A DNA stretch of 64,000 bases from Limnephilus marmoratus (GCA_917880885.1 OU862917.1:55441227-55505226), one strand, 5' to 3'; counted from the stretch's first letter, positions 51,089-62,656 are shown. Numbers and translations are program-made. Notes: generated from the sequence alone by a model not told the origin.

Positions 51089-53348
51089 AGGTAAAACACC
51101 CTATTTCTGACACGTTAAGCTATCATTTTTTTTTCACGAATTTCAATATTTTTTTCTAAATTCAACCTTGATTTATTGAAACGAGATTTTGAATTTTTGG
51201 AAACATTGTTCAATTTCAAATAATGAAATCTCACTTTTTGGTAAATTTATTACCGTTAAATATTTAAAATCATTTAATATGTAACATGCTAACAAAACAC
51301 CTATTTCTGACATAGAAAAATCAATATGTTCCTATTGATTGACATGGCTGTTCGAATTTCTGACATACCAAAATCAATGTGAATCCAGTATCCAACATAC
51401 ATGTTGATATTTCGATCATACTTGCAAATAAACTGCAAGGCTATGTGGACAACATTTAAAACAAAAATCGGTATTTTGGAGAAACTTTATTAATTTATAA
51501 AACATAAAGTTTAAAAAAAAACTGCAAAACCAAAAATTCTTTTAGTTCATTTTTTCATATTTCATTATTTCAGGTACCTCATACTGTCCTCAATTGTTTC
51601 TAGATAGTCGGGAAACACGCCAAACGCGTGCCCAACATTTGTACACGGTTGACATTTGCCACATGAGAACGGGTTGTTTCTTCGACCCGTTCTTGTGTTC
51701 AACAGCTCGGCTGTGGAATGATTTGCCGGCCTCTGTGTTTCCTCCTTCCTACAACATAGGTCTCTTCAAGACCAATGTTCATTCCTTCCTCTCCTCAAAA
51801 AGACCCTCCACACAGCATCCCAGATGAGATAGGCCCTGAGGGAAATTATTTTCCTCAGGGCCTCCTGTGTGGAGTTAAAAAAAAAAAAGATATAGAATCT
51901 TCAATTATTTTGATAACATCGTCGATATTGTACTACATTTGATCTAAAAATTTATTGCACATAATGACATAGAATTTATTTGTGCCTTTTTTCTTTTCTT
52001 TACGGCACTTATTTGTCCGGGAAAATATGCACCCTCATATAAAAATATAACGTTGTTTGCAATTTCTAAATCAATCGACGTAAGAAACAAATCCTTTTTA
52101 TCGTTTTAGGATTTTTTTTCGTTTTTAGCTTTTTTTTATTTTTAGTGGCAACAGCATGTTCTTTCTTTTGCCTTAGTTTATCTCTTTTAGCACTCCTATC
52201 TCGCTAAACATTCTTTGGTCTGTATTTTTCGTTTATGAAATTCGAATCACTCACCAGAACTAGCTACTTTTGGTATTTTTCTACTAAAAACTATTTTTTT
52301 TGCGTATATCTAAGTTCACAAGATTGTCCTCTAACTTTTCCCGTTGCTAAAAAAAGGCTCTCAATAGTTTACCCAACAAAATCACTAAATATTGTTACGG
52401 AAAATCACTAAATATGGAACGGCTGACTGGCCCTATTCAAATAAAATTTAATTTTGGATTTAGTCTTAAATTCACATTGAAACCTTGTTGGAACGAAAAA
52501 ATTGTTGTAGACACAAATAATTTATTTCGACCCAAAAAAGTTATATTTCATTTTATTTAAACATTAGTTCGGTAATATTACTTATTTAATAAATTGTTAC
52601 AAAACATTGCTTAATTAGCCTCTAAAATCATTAGAAAACTCTTTCTTAAATGGCCTGTATTTTATATTAAAAAATACAAATAAATTAAATTACACTATCG
52701 CCAATAGATATTTCTCGTACATTTTTTTAATTATTCGATTTGGTTGGGTATTTTGGCCTCAAATCCAAAATTTAGTTTATTATAAAAGAGGTCGCGCTGC
52801 CGTTTTTCTTCTTATGTCAGGATTAAAAACCCCCAAAGTATCAATTTCTGACATATCGGTCAGAAATATGAACATGATTTTTTAGAGGCGTATCATTTTC
52901 TGACATACATGTCAGAAATATGGTCACCCTATTAAAACAGGTATCTATTTCTGACCGCTCAAAAACTATCATAAATCTTTTGAAATATATAATTTTCCGT
53001 TTCAAATGTATAAATATGGTCAATACTCTATTGAAAAACATACAAAAACAATACATAATACTTTGGTGAACTGTGTCATCACATTTTGTAAAATTTGGTT
53101 CACTCACCGAAAAAGGTGAAAAAATATGCGATTTCACGAAATCATCAAAATCATATACTAAATAATATTTTGGTAGAAATGGGTATCAAATAGTTCTTTG
53201 ACCAGACATTGGTTAGAGGGAGAGGGGAACAAATTTCTCGATGCGCTAACATCAATATACGTAGGAATGTTACTTCAGTTGGTAAAATCGTAATTTGTGT
53301 TACATATATCAGAAATTGGAGCAGGGTCAGAAATGTGGTGTTTTACCT
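51089..53348. mobile_element. 2.26-kb TA-flanked DNA element with an iterated TTTCTGACA motif
   Basis: The left end AGGTAAAACACCCTATTTCT and inverted right end AGGTAAAACACCACATTTCT agree in 18 of 20 bases and continue GAC. TA flanks both ends (51087-51088, 53349-53350), and excision restores the Penelope sequence. The word TTTCTGACAT, which is the inner part of the terminal repeat, recurs internally in both orientations at about 51302, 51358, 52847, 52861, 52896, 52910 and 52947. A basic minus-strand segment (RSAKRDKLRQKKEHAVATKN near 52215-52155) might be a transposase remnant, but no DDE signature was seen. The size and TA target suggest a pogo/Tc1-type relative. Confidence 0.88.
51602..51889 (+). 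pseudogene. LINE-B terminal fragment nested in the TA-flanked element
   Basis: Encodes HLYTVDICHMRTG, STARLWNDLPASVFPPSYN and FKTNVHSFLSSKRPSTQHP then stop. The UTR with the palindrome follows: GGCCCTGAGG at 51832-51841 and CCTCAGGGCC at 51853-51862. CTCCTGTGTGGAGTT and A12 end it. This is the cleanest copy of the LINE-B 3' end. Confidence 0.88.
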
Positions 53349-53352
53349 TACT

Positions 53353-53735
53353 TCAAGATGGTTTTTTGCATTTAGCTTTGGTGTAGCCGTCAATTACCGG
53401 ATACCAAGAACTATTGAGCTTAGCTCCATCGTCTCTATTAATGTTAATAGGATTTTTATGAATTTCAATTGCCTCTGTAATTAAGCGTGCTCTATAGGTT
53501 TTGGGTCTTCCCAGGACTTCAGGAACCAATCCGAAGTAATGGCCGGTTTCAATTAAATGCTCGGCGATTGCCGATTTGTCAGGGTGGCCAAGTTTACATG
53601 CTCGAAAGTGTTCCGATATCCTTTTGGAGATCGTCCGCTCTGTCTGGCCAACATAGACCTTATCACATCCGGAACAGCTGAGTTTATGTACTCCATCTGT
53701 TTCCAGAGGAAACTTGGTCTTGGTCTTTTGTCACG
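53353..53735 (-). pseudogene. Penelope-like GIY-YIG endonuclease domain, copy C
   Basis: An uninterrupted ~125-codon minus frame without its own ATG: KFPLETDGVHKLSCSGCDKV, YVGQTERTISKRISEHFRAC, HPDKSAIAEHLIETGH, RLITEAIEIHKNP, ending CKKPS and TGA at 53355-53353. It matches the C-terminal nicking endonuclease of Penelope-like retroelements: a GVHKL...YVGQT core (GIY-YIG equivalent), the CxxC insert, catalytic-type R and E. No RT is attached; the piece is 5' truncated at about 53735. The open frame suggests it is younger than copy B. Confidence 0.85.
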
Positions 53736-53757
53736 CCTTTTTTGAATGTAGGTTAAT

Positions 53758-54174
53758 GACGACCTCCGTAGTCCAGTGGCTAAGACTCTTGACTCACATT
53801 CCGGAGATCGCGGGTTCGAACCCGGCATGCGCAAATAAATTTTATTTGATTAATTTGTGTTATTTCACAATTAATTCATTTAAAATAATATATAGTATAT
53901 TTGCGGCATGTTCCAGAGTGGAAGATACTATTAGTATCGCCCTGGTGTAAGACCACCATTCAGAATTGAAACGTTGCTTGAAAATGGCTTTAGCCGTGTT
54001 TAGTGACCAGATCTGAATAGCCAGGTACTTCCCAACCTTCCTCTTCCCCACCTCCTTCCCCTCCCCACTACCTTCAGCCTCACAACATACCCCAATTGGG
54101 GATGCCATAGTCTCACTGGCTCCAGACGGGAGCAGTTGAGATTCTTGTGCGGTATTCACTGTAAAAAAAAAAAA
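53758..54174 (+). repeat. SINE-A copy 2 (tRNA-derived SINE)
   Basis: The head 53758-53831 has A-box-like TAGTCCAGTGGCTAAGACT and a perfect B-box GGTTCGAACCC (53813-53823). The body matches copy 1 at 11678-12083 throughout. It ends in A12 at 54163-54174. About 417 bp. The first position lies just 3' of the Penelope copy C break at 53735-53757. Confidence 0.9.
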
Positions 54175-54198
54175 GGTTGAAATTAAAAAGAAATTAAT

Positions 54199-54354
54199 GA
54201 AATAAAATCGATATTGAGTTATTATTTTAAAAAGCTGGTACGGAGAATAATTAATCTTTCTTATTGGAACCGCCCTGTACGATCGAAAGAACATAGTTCG
54301 ACGAAATTTGAATTCTCGGCCGCTGGCGTTGGCTGGTTAATGGCCCTTTTAAAG
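54199..54354 (+). repeat. Dispersed repeat C, copy 2
   Basis: Partner of 35793-35940: AAAGCTGGTACGGAGAATAA, GAACCGCCCTGTACGATCG, CGCTGGCGTTGGCTGGTTAA. This copy has a 5-bp GCGTT duplication. Confidence 0.8.
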
Positions 54355-55057
54355 TTAATAAAAAAATAAATGTCATTTTTGAAGAAAATGTCTATGAATT
54401 TGCCACGCCGAAACGGTGATTATATAAAGTTCCCTCCATGGAAAAAAAATCGCAAAGTAAGCTCCGAAAATAATTATCAACAGTATTCACAGTGTTTCTT
54501 TAAATGCTATTTAAAGACTTTCGCTCTTTTTTAAACGAATCGTGTTTTATTAAACATTTTTCACAAATTTAGCTTAAATATTATCGTTTTTAATATTAGC
54601 GCGGGCTCCCTCTAATATTCATGTTTACATACTCTTAAATTTGTATTTCCGCTTCTTTTTTTTTGATCGCTTACTACCAGGCCTTAAGGTTTGCGTGGTG
54701 TTTTCTCTTTCTAACACTGTTTCCCTTCTTTCTTACACTGTTTTAGAAAGGTGATGAAATTAGCTTTCAAAGGTACGAAATAAGAAATAACGATATAATT
54801 TTTGGAACATAATTTATTTAATGTAAACATGGGTTTTAAAAATGGCTCACCTTACGTTTTTTCGAACTGAACTAGTAAGTATCAGTAGTTAATGAAAAAA
54901 GTAAAACACACTTTTTTTTAAGAGAAATGCATTATAAACATTATTGTCTTGTCTCTGTAAGGTTTATGTCGTTTCATGTAAAAAATAATAAATAAAAAAT
55001 GCAATATATTCTTTTTAAAGTGAGGTCCGAAACTTTGATTTCATGGGGGTGTACATT
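54355..55057 (+). repeat. Dispersed repeat D, copy 2 (left part)
   Basis: From about 54740: AAAGGTGATGAAATTAGCTTTC, AAAAATGGCTCACCTTACG, TATGTCGTTTCATGTAAAAA and CCGAAACTTTGATTTCATG. The order is as in copy 1 without the LINE. 54355-54740 holds nothing recognisable. Confidence 0.45.
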
Positions 55058-55660
55058 AGGGTGTGTCCATTAGGGTGTGTCAATTATTTCAACTTTTGAA
55101 TTCAGAAACGCCCGGGGTATCAAAAGTTGCGTCTTATAAAGAAAATGACAACTGCATTTAATTTTTTTTAAATGGTTATTTTCCCGCTAAAATTGCATTG
55201 AAAACCAGAAAACAAACCTAAAACATTTTTTTTATTTTTTCGAAGATAACTTCTTCGGAAAGGTTTTTCAAAGTTATTAGTCTTTTACAAAAATACAAGT
55301 AAGTCAACAAAAATTCTGCATGTATCCAGAAAAATGTTATTTTCCCCTTTTATATTTTTAACCAAAACATCACATAGGTATGTTTCAAAAAAAAATGCGT
55401 TCTTTGTACTGCTGCTATGGAATGAAAATTAAGTTTGGTACAAAATATAAAATATGAACCCTTTGTTTTATTTTTTTTTTCCAAATCACGATATCTATTT
55501 TTTTTTTCAAAACTTCCGGTTATTTTAGCGGTAATAGTGAACAATAATTTCATTTATTTTTACGTTTTCGAATAGCTACAGATCATACGAAACTTTTGAG
55601 ACCCGGGCGTTTAAAAATAAGGCCATTTTTTCTCTCTATGGAGAGCGACACAAGCTAGTG
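55058..55660. mobile_element. ~600-bp palindromic element
   Basis: The left arm AAACGCCCGGGGTATCAAAA GTTGCGT (55106-55132) and right arm ACGAAACTTTTGAGACCCGG GCGTTT (55588-55613) are inverted, with three differences. Outer sequence TAGGGTGTGTCAATTATTTC on the left has only a weak counterpart on the right. The interior is AT-rich with overlapping chance frames. It interrupts repeat D copy 2, whose last block (ACATCGATTTCTATGAGA) follows at about 55785. Confidence 0.55.
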
Positions 55661-56224
55661 TACATTGTAATTCTTCTATGATTAACTTATATTTAATACA
55701 AAGTGTGGTTTTTTCTCTTACTAACACCCTTTAGATCATATTTCGAACGAACGATATTTTTTTACTCAGAACGATGAAAGACACATCGATTTCTATGAGA
55801 ACTATACGAGCTGATCCCAAAAAAGGTGAGAATATGAAGAAGTTTTCCGAGAAATTAATATCTAGCCACAAAAGAAGATTAGATACAAATTGTAGCATTT
55901 AGTTTATAAAACAATGGCTGGATCTATGCCTGCTTTAATTGTTTCTATATGAATTAGTAATTGCGAACACCATCACGTCCCACTAACATTTTGACTACCT
56001 TTTGTTTCAATATTTGAACTTCGACCTTTCCTCTACTACCCACACACGTGTCTCACACGTCACACGTAGTCATATTTAAAACATGATTAACGTTTATTTA
56101 ATTCTCAATAAAATCAATGCATATAGTGCTAAAAAAGAAGTCTTACACGCTGTTTTATAATTTAACAAATTACTTTTGTCTTTGTAGTTTGACGTGTAGT
56201 GTGAAATATTATGTTGTGACATTG
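55661..56224. other. No gene; end of repeat D copy 2
   Basis: GATGAAAGACACATCGATTTC at about 55774 is the last repeat D block; beyond it nothing is recognised. Confidence 0.4.
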
Positions 56225-58040
56225 TGGTTATTCAATCTATACATGGATAATTGTATGCAAGAATTGAAAGAGATGGGATTGGGCGCGAAATTGAGTAATC
56301 TGAAAGTATTTTGCCTGTTGAATGATGCGGTGGTGATTTCTAACAGTATGGAAGATCTACAGTCTCTCGTGTCTAGGATGAACGAAGTATGTATGAAGAA
56401 TGAGTTAATGATGAATGTAAGTAAAGTCATGGAATTTGAAAGAGAGAGTATGAAAACAATGTGCAACATAGTTGTGAATAATGAATACTTGAAGCAGGTG
56501 GATGAGTTTGTATATTTGGGAAGTATGTTTACGAAAGATGGGAAGGCTGACAGAGATATCGAAAGAAGGGTAAATGCAGGCAATTCCATTAATGGATGAC
56601 TGAACGCCAATGGCGCCAACAACAACTGTCCAACGAAAAAAGCGAAGTTAGCCGTCCATAATGGTGTGCTGGTACCTACCCTGATGTATGGCAGAGGAAG
56701 GATGAAAGAAGACTGAATGCTGTAGAAATGAGATCCCTGAGGCGTGTGTGTGGTAAAACCACGTACGATCTAGGGATTGCAATCCCGCAAAGCGGGATCC
56801 CGCAATCCCGCGGGATCCCGCAGCTTTTATTAATCCCGCAATCCCGCACCTTCAAAGCGCGGATCCGCGGATCCCGCAAGTTAAAAATTTGGCGCTAAAA
56901 CTTTCGCGTAAATCGAGAGTAGCACGAGCGCAATGTTACCGTTTAGCACAAGATAGCCCGCCTGCCGCCAACCGCTAGTGGCGCTAGTCGCCGGCCACTA
57001 GAGGATTAGTCTTTGATGTATTTTTTGTGAATGTCTTTGTAGTTAGTAGTTGCTTCAGTGTGGTGGGCATGTAGTTATATAGTTTGGTTGCGTAGTACTT
57101 AAAGTTTCTTTGCCCGTATGAAGTATGAGTTATCGGTATGTTTAATGTTTTTTTGTGTGGAGGCCCTGGTTTTACTTTAATTGAGGTTGCATTTGGAATG
57201 TGAAGTTTATGTTGGAAAAGGATAGTAGTACATATTATAGTAATAATAGTAGCATCTAAGAGAAAGTTGTGATTTGATTATTAGTCATTATATGAATAAG
57301 ACTAAATTAAAAATATAAAACTGTTAGGAGTAAGTGTAAAATTAAACAAAACTATTAAATTATGCCAATTATTTAAAGATGAATCTAAGAAAACAGATTA
57401 CTAATTACTTAGATAATAGAAAACTTAATTAATACAAAAGAATTAATTTCTGTTGCTTAATGTAAGAAATGTTAAAAAAAAGTTGATTTTTACCCAAAAA
57501 TCTGTAGTTTCAATTTTATCTTATAACTTATAAAATCTGTAGTTTCAATTTGATTTTAAAACTTATAACATTATTTCAAAGGTGCGGGATCCCGCGGGAT
57601 CCGCGCGGGATTGAGCAATCCCGCATATCAATCCCGCGGGATTGAATTAGCTGCGGGATTGCAATCCCTAGTACGATCGTGTGAGAAATGTAAAGATCCG
57701 CGAGGAATGCAAGGCTGATGTAAGCGTAATGAGTAAGATTAAGAAGAGATGGTTTAGGGATGTAGAGAGAATGAACGAGGAAAGGAGTGTAAGGAAAATA
57801 TACGACGTAGGTAAATGTGAATGGTAGAAGAAGTCGGGGACGCCCGAGGAAGACATGGCACAACCAAGTGAATCAGATATTTGAGTCGGGCCATGTGAAG
57901 AGTCGGAGTAATAGAAGAGCATGTATGAGACAATGAATGTGAATGAGGCAAGGAGTGTGTGCCCAGTTCCAGTTGTTCGGCGGTATATCCTCTCTGCCTA
58001 CCTTTGCGGAGAAACGGCGTGATGGTTAGTTATTTAGACA
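56225..58040 (+). pseudogene. RTE-like LINE ORF2 C-terminal half, split by a hAT MITE
   Basis: The left part 56225-56770 reads LFNLYMDNCMQELKEMGLG, then CLLNDAVVIS. The catalytic YADD should be here, and two residues of it have been lost (CLL-YADDA reduced to CLL-NDA). After SRMNEVCMKNELMMNVSK and FVYLGSMFTKDGKADRDIER it ends at RSLRRVCGKTTYD. The right part 57671-58040 continues RVRN, KKRWFRDVERMNEERSVRKI, GRPRKTWHNQVNQI, ACMRQCMNVNEARSVC. Removing 56771-57678 rejoins the frame at TTYD-RVRN. The same protein end is found at 39517-39800. Confidence 0.88.
56771..57670. mobile_element. 900-bp hAT-type MITE with exact 8-bp target duplication
   Basis: The ends are TAGGGATTGCAATCCCGC and its inverse GCGGGATTGCAATCCCTA (18 bp). 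GTACGATC lies directly outside both ends (56763-56770, 57671-57678). Subterminal regions on both sides are packed with the palindromic word CGGGATCCCGC and variants. The middle is AT-rich and non-coding. 8-bp duplication defines hAT; the element has no transposase. Confidence 0.94.
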
Positions 58041-58116
58041 TTGTTTCAAGATTCGACACCATTAAATGACGTGTCTTTATTATTGAATATATTGATTCCA
58101 TGACAGTTGATCTCCC

Positions 58117-58394
58117 GACAGTTGGCCCCCCGTATACTTACATACAATATGCATTCGGTTTGGGAAAAAAACTGTTTACCAACTAAAAATCAAATAAATA
58201 AAATAAAATTAAGTGTGAGAGAGGATGTACCGTCGAATAACACATGTATAAAACATATATTCACGCAAATGCGTCAAGGATAAAACTACTTATATACTGT
58301 GAGTAGAGTCGATTTTTAGTTTAAAATTACTAAATAATGAACAAAAAATTATATTTTCTTAATAATTAATGATTCGGGGGTCAACTGTCAAGGG
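58117..58394. mobile_element. Possible ~280-bp MITE
   Basis: The left end CGACAGTTGGCCCCCCGTAT and the inverse of the right end TGACAGTTGACCCCCGAATC are alike; a further GACAGTTGATCTCC lies just outside on the left. No clear target duplication. AT-rich interior. Confidence 0.45.
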
Positions 58395-60137
58395 ATGAAT
58401 TAATTGTTGGGTTACCGAATTTATTAACATTTCAGGGAGATGGCGTGGCAAAGAGTTCTTGCTTCTCACTTTAGCATTTACTAGCTGAAGTTCCCGGCGT
58501 TTTCCGGATTTTATGCAGAGTTTTTCAAAATCACAAATTTTCCTCCTATTGGAACGTCAAGCTTGCAAAATTTCATTAAGAACTCAAAAAAATGAGATGG
58601 GGGGGTAACTATTTGAAAAATCATGTAGACAGTGTTCTTTCTCTTATGTTGAAGGTTAGTGTGCCAAATTTTATCAATCTCGGAATAAAACTACAGATTT
58701 ATCTAAAAAACAAACCCATTCACACACCACAACGTTGAATAAATTAAAAATCAAAGAGTTGTTGAGGACACGGGTTTTCCTTTTGAATACATAATTGGAT
58801 CATAGAACATTTTTAAAGAATTTGACTGCCAAATGGGCTATCGCCTGTGTGCGGTATGTACAAGAATATCTCATGCATGCAACAAAAAACTAATCTGACA
58901 GTATTAATACCCTAGCGACTGTACGGTTGAAGTTTGAGAATCCGACTCCGAGTACAACTCTGACGTCGCGGCATATGAACGTGAAGTTTGTGACTGAGCT
59001 ACTATGGTAATAGAACCGAATTAAAGCAAGTAACTAATAATGCCAAAATATTGCGCCACCTACGTTAACAGCTAGCATGAGGAACGTCGCGGCGTCGGCT
59101 GGCAGGCGTAAGTATTCTTGTTTTTGCATTTTCATGAATCTCTCTAGTCTGGATATGGATCATATGCACATGAAGTTTGTGTATATTATTATATTTATTT
59201 ATGAAAATACTGCAATAAAAAGGCAAAAAGTAAAAAATTAAAGTGGTCGGGATCAGAATAACTTTAAAAATGCAGTTTCCCTAACGACTGCACTAATCGT
59301 GGAGTATCGTTTGAATTGCTTTATGAAAAGTTATTATAAATTATTATCATTATGTGTCAAAATTTCCGAAAGTATGGAATTTGGCGGTGTTGGTTTCACC
59401 CTTTTTACAAATATTATTGAAAATATTTGGTTTGAAATAGTTTTAAGCCCTCGGGCTAATAATTAGTTCGGTTTTTGGAACAACTCATACAGGTCTCATA
59501 GAACTCGTTGTGTCTCCGTTACTATCATGGTTTGAAATATGATCTAAACGGAGTTAGAAAGAGAAAACATCACGCTTTAGAATCCAATCTAAAAGTTTAC
59601 CGCAAAATAATTCAAATGTACTCTATGTTATTTTATGAATCCAAAATTTCCAATCAATATGAAAAAAATTATGAAACTCGAAAATCAATTCAATTTGAAA
59701 AAAAAAATGAAACTTTGGGAAATTTTTATGAATTATTTTTACATCAAACGACAAAAAAGTGAGTTGACGGTAACATTCAAAACACATTTGCCTAATGAAA
59801 CATCTGTGAAAAAACGCAAGGTGTGCTATTTTTTAATTTTTTTTAATGTTAGAATTAAAAAAAAAAAATTAAAAAAATTTTGAAACCTTGTTTCATCACC
59901 TTTCAAAAACAGTTTTTAGTTTTCGGATGCGTGCATTTCTTTTATTTGGATTTTATTGCAAAGCGGAAATATTTTGACCTTTCTGACCTTTTGACCGGCC
60001 TGAAGGGTTAAGATTATAATGTTGTGCAAATTTTTATATCATACAATGTTTTATGACAAAGGTCCACGTGTCATGTCCACTGTAATGACTTAATGACTAA
60101 TGACTAATGATTCAGGAAATTATAAATACAAACAGTA
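58395..60137. other. No firm gene; retroposon-like segment at 58478-58720
   Basis: 58478 begins TACTAGCTGAAGTTCCCGGC, a head shared loosely with the reverse complement of 63240-63265 (ACTAGCTGACCCAGCGAAC). A GC-rich ATG-led segment at 59077-59107 is followed by GTAAGT and could be a first exon, but nothing confirms it. Overlapping frames at 59508-59883 are A-rich and not recognisable. Confidence 0.35.
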
Positions 60138-62079
60138 GAGAAGAGTGGGGACGATTGAAACAGGTTATGATTGAAACATCTCAATTTAATCGAAAACTAT
60201 AATACCTAAGAGTGTGATACAACACTCGAAACTCCGTCAAGTCTGTTGGGTCGTTTCTACAAAAGCGCACTAGCCGGCGAGTGACTCAATCGTGCATAGG
60301 GGACATTATTAGATTTCGCACTAAAAAGTAAATATTTAAGACATTTTTGTTTATCTTATAACTCATTTTACTCTCGCAGATTGACGAAATGTTTTATTAC
60401 ATTCTCTCCTTAATCTATGTTAAAATTTTTATTATGAATTTGCGTGGCGTTAATTTCTATTTAAAAGGCTTATTTTTGGCTTTGAAACAACTTGTATGGG
60501 ATGATTGCAACGTTTCAATCATAACCATGTTTCAATCGTCCACACTGAGAGAAAATTTCAACGTTATAATGGAAAAAGGTCTGAAATTCAAATCATTAAG
60601 TCTTCCCACTAGATGTAATTCTGTGATCTTGAAAGTGGATGATGAAGTCGATCTCATACGACCACATTCGACATCAAATGCCCTCACGTGATTTAATGAT
60701 TTTTTTACATTCATAACTAAAAAATATCTACGTTAATAGTATACATTGTTTTATCAATTATGTAAGTACAAAAGTTAACAACAGAGAAAAAAATATACAC
60801 ATGAACAGTAGGTAATATTTAAATATTAGAGATTTATAGTTATATGTTTAGGTTACACGTAACCGGCCTCACTGGGCTAGCCTGTTTTGAGGCAGTCATT
60901 TGGTTAGTTCTTTGTAATTACACCTACGAACATACCCATACTTGTTCTAAAGGATATTCACTCAATAGGTTGGTTGCTTTAATTATTTCGTATTTGGGTG
61001 AGTGCACCGGTAAAGGCCCTATCCTTTCTTAATTTTTTTTAAATAATTAATCTCATTGAATCATTTGTGATGGGTAGGTAGGTACCTACTCTTGCAATTG
61101 CTTAAATTCTGTATTTCTGACACGATTTTGCTTAATTTTTTTTCCAGGCACACTGGAATCCAACGACAAAAATATGAAGAAAAAAATCCTTCACATTGAT
61201 AAAAAAAAAAGTGCTTCGTGGTCTCCCCACTCTTGTCTACTTTAGTTTTCTGTATGTTTCACTTCTACCGCATGTGAATTGCACATTCAGCTTTTTCTTT
61301 ACTTTTAATAGATACTATATAATTGTTTAATGGGTGTTAATGCCCCTTAACCGAATATTTAAAAAAAAAATTTCTAAAATATTGCGATATTTTGTATAAT
61401 GATGTCACATCGCAAACCACAAATTCAATTAATTTCTATTTTTTCGACTTCTTAAAGTTGCTGAATTTTACACAGAAAAAATGCTCTCAAGTCAGAGGTA
61501 AATTCAACATTGTTATGATTGAAACAGTGTGATGGTTGAAACAAGCACTTTTGTATGAAAGCGAAAAACTTATTTTTAATACTGTTCTGTTCTGCTCCAG
61601 GATAATATCACAGTAAAACTATGTTGAATATGCCAAATACTCATAGTTAGTATAACTAAGAGCACTTAAATACAAATAATATGTATTTAAAGTTATTTCA
61701 TTTCAAAGACATTTACGTTCATGGTTTTTAAAATACTTGCGATAAGTTTAATCTGTATGCATGATCTCATTGAGTACTGCTATAACAAAGAAAATGTTTA
61801 TAAATTGATTAAAATTACTCCAAAGATATTTAGAGTGTTTCAATTATCCCCACATACTGTTTCAATCGTCCACACTATGTGGATAATTGAAACAGATTTC
61901 CCCATCGTCTTTAAGTGGTAATTGTAGCTTACTTGTACGAGTTGTAACCATCCAATAAATTTAATTTGATAACTAGATAGATCATAGAACATCTAGTATA
62001 AACATCTTATCCATAAATACGAAAGAAATATTACTACGCATAGTTAAAGTAAAAGTGTTTCAACCACCCCACTCTACCC
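60138..62079. mobile_element. 1.94-kb TA-flanked DNA element with an iterated GATTGAAACA motif
   Basis: The left end GAGAAGAGTGGGGACGATTG and inverse right end GGGTAGAGTGGGGTGGTTGA continue AAACA in both. TA flanks both (60136-60137, 62080-62081). The inner word GATTGAAACA (or TGTTTCAATC) recurs at about 60168, 60508, 60527, 61516, 61534, 61836, 61857 and 61883, often followed by GTCCACAC or TCCCC. No transposase motif was recognised in either strand. The architecture parallels the element at 51089-53348 but the sequences are unrelated. Confidence 0.8.
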
Positions 62080-62081
62080 TA

Positions 62082-62656
62082 TATTGAATGTTTATTCGTA
62101 AGTAAATTATCCGACAATTTATTAAATACATTAGATTAGGTTAGGCTAGGTTAGATTTCATTTTAAAATTGTTTGTACACTCCTTTTGGGATGTTTTGAA
62201 AAGAAAAATAATCGTAATATATAAACAGAGTAGGGTTAGTTACTCCATTTATGACTCAAGAACGGCTGAACCGATTTTTATGATCTTTGAATTGTTGGAT
62301 TTGTCTCCGCCCAGAATAGTTGAAAAGCTATTTTAAAGCATCGGAAAAATTCACGAAAAAAATAATATGAAGAAAATTCTTTTGAAAGAGCTGCAGCAAT
62401 ATTGTGATAAATATAATATTGAACAGTGAATGAATTCCAAAATTTAAAAACGTCAAATGTCAATGTGCTGATTGTTTTGCTTTTGTTCTTAAACATATAA
62501 CATTTAATGCTGCCCTTCTTTCTTACACACTAAATGTCAACAGTCGAAGATGAGGCAAACGATGAACGTATGATTGCACCCCCCCAAAGGAAAAATACAA
62601 TAATTATAATAAATCTCCCTCACACATTATAATGAAAATGAAACGCAATTCCCGTA
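62082..62656. other. No gene
   Basis: AT-rich; TTAGGTTAGGCTAGGTTAG at about 62135. Nothing else recognised. Confidence 0.4.

Noticed and set aside
52841..53137. 98-codon minus-strand frame in the TTTCTGACA element
   Set aside because: Contains the repeated motif itself and no recognisable domain; not used as evidence for a transposase.
53553..53834. 93-codon minus-strand frame overlapping the Penelope endonuclease
   Set aside because: It is a different phase of the GIY-YIG domain; the real frame lacks an ATG and runs 53735..53353.
59508..59883. 84- and 82-codon Lys/Asn-rich frames
   Set aside because: Poly-A-derived composition, overlapping phases and no similarity to any family I know.
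60389..60691. 100-codon plus-strand frame in the GATTGAAACA element, and the antisense frame 60714..60532
   Set aside because: No transposase motif; both span the internal motif repeats and look like chance.
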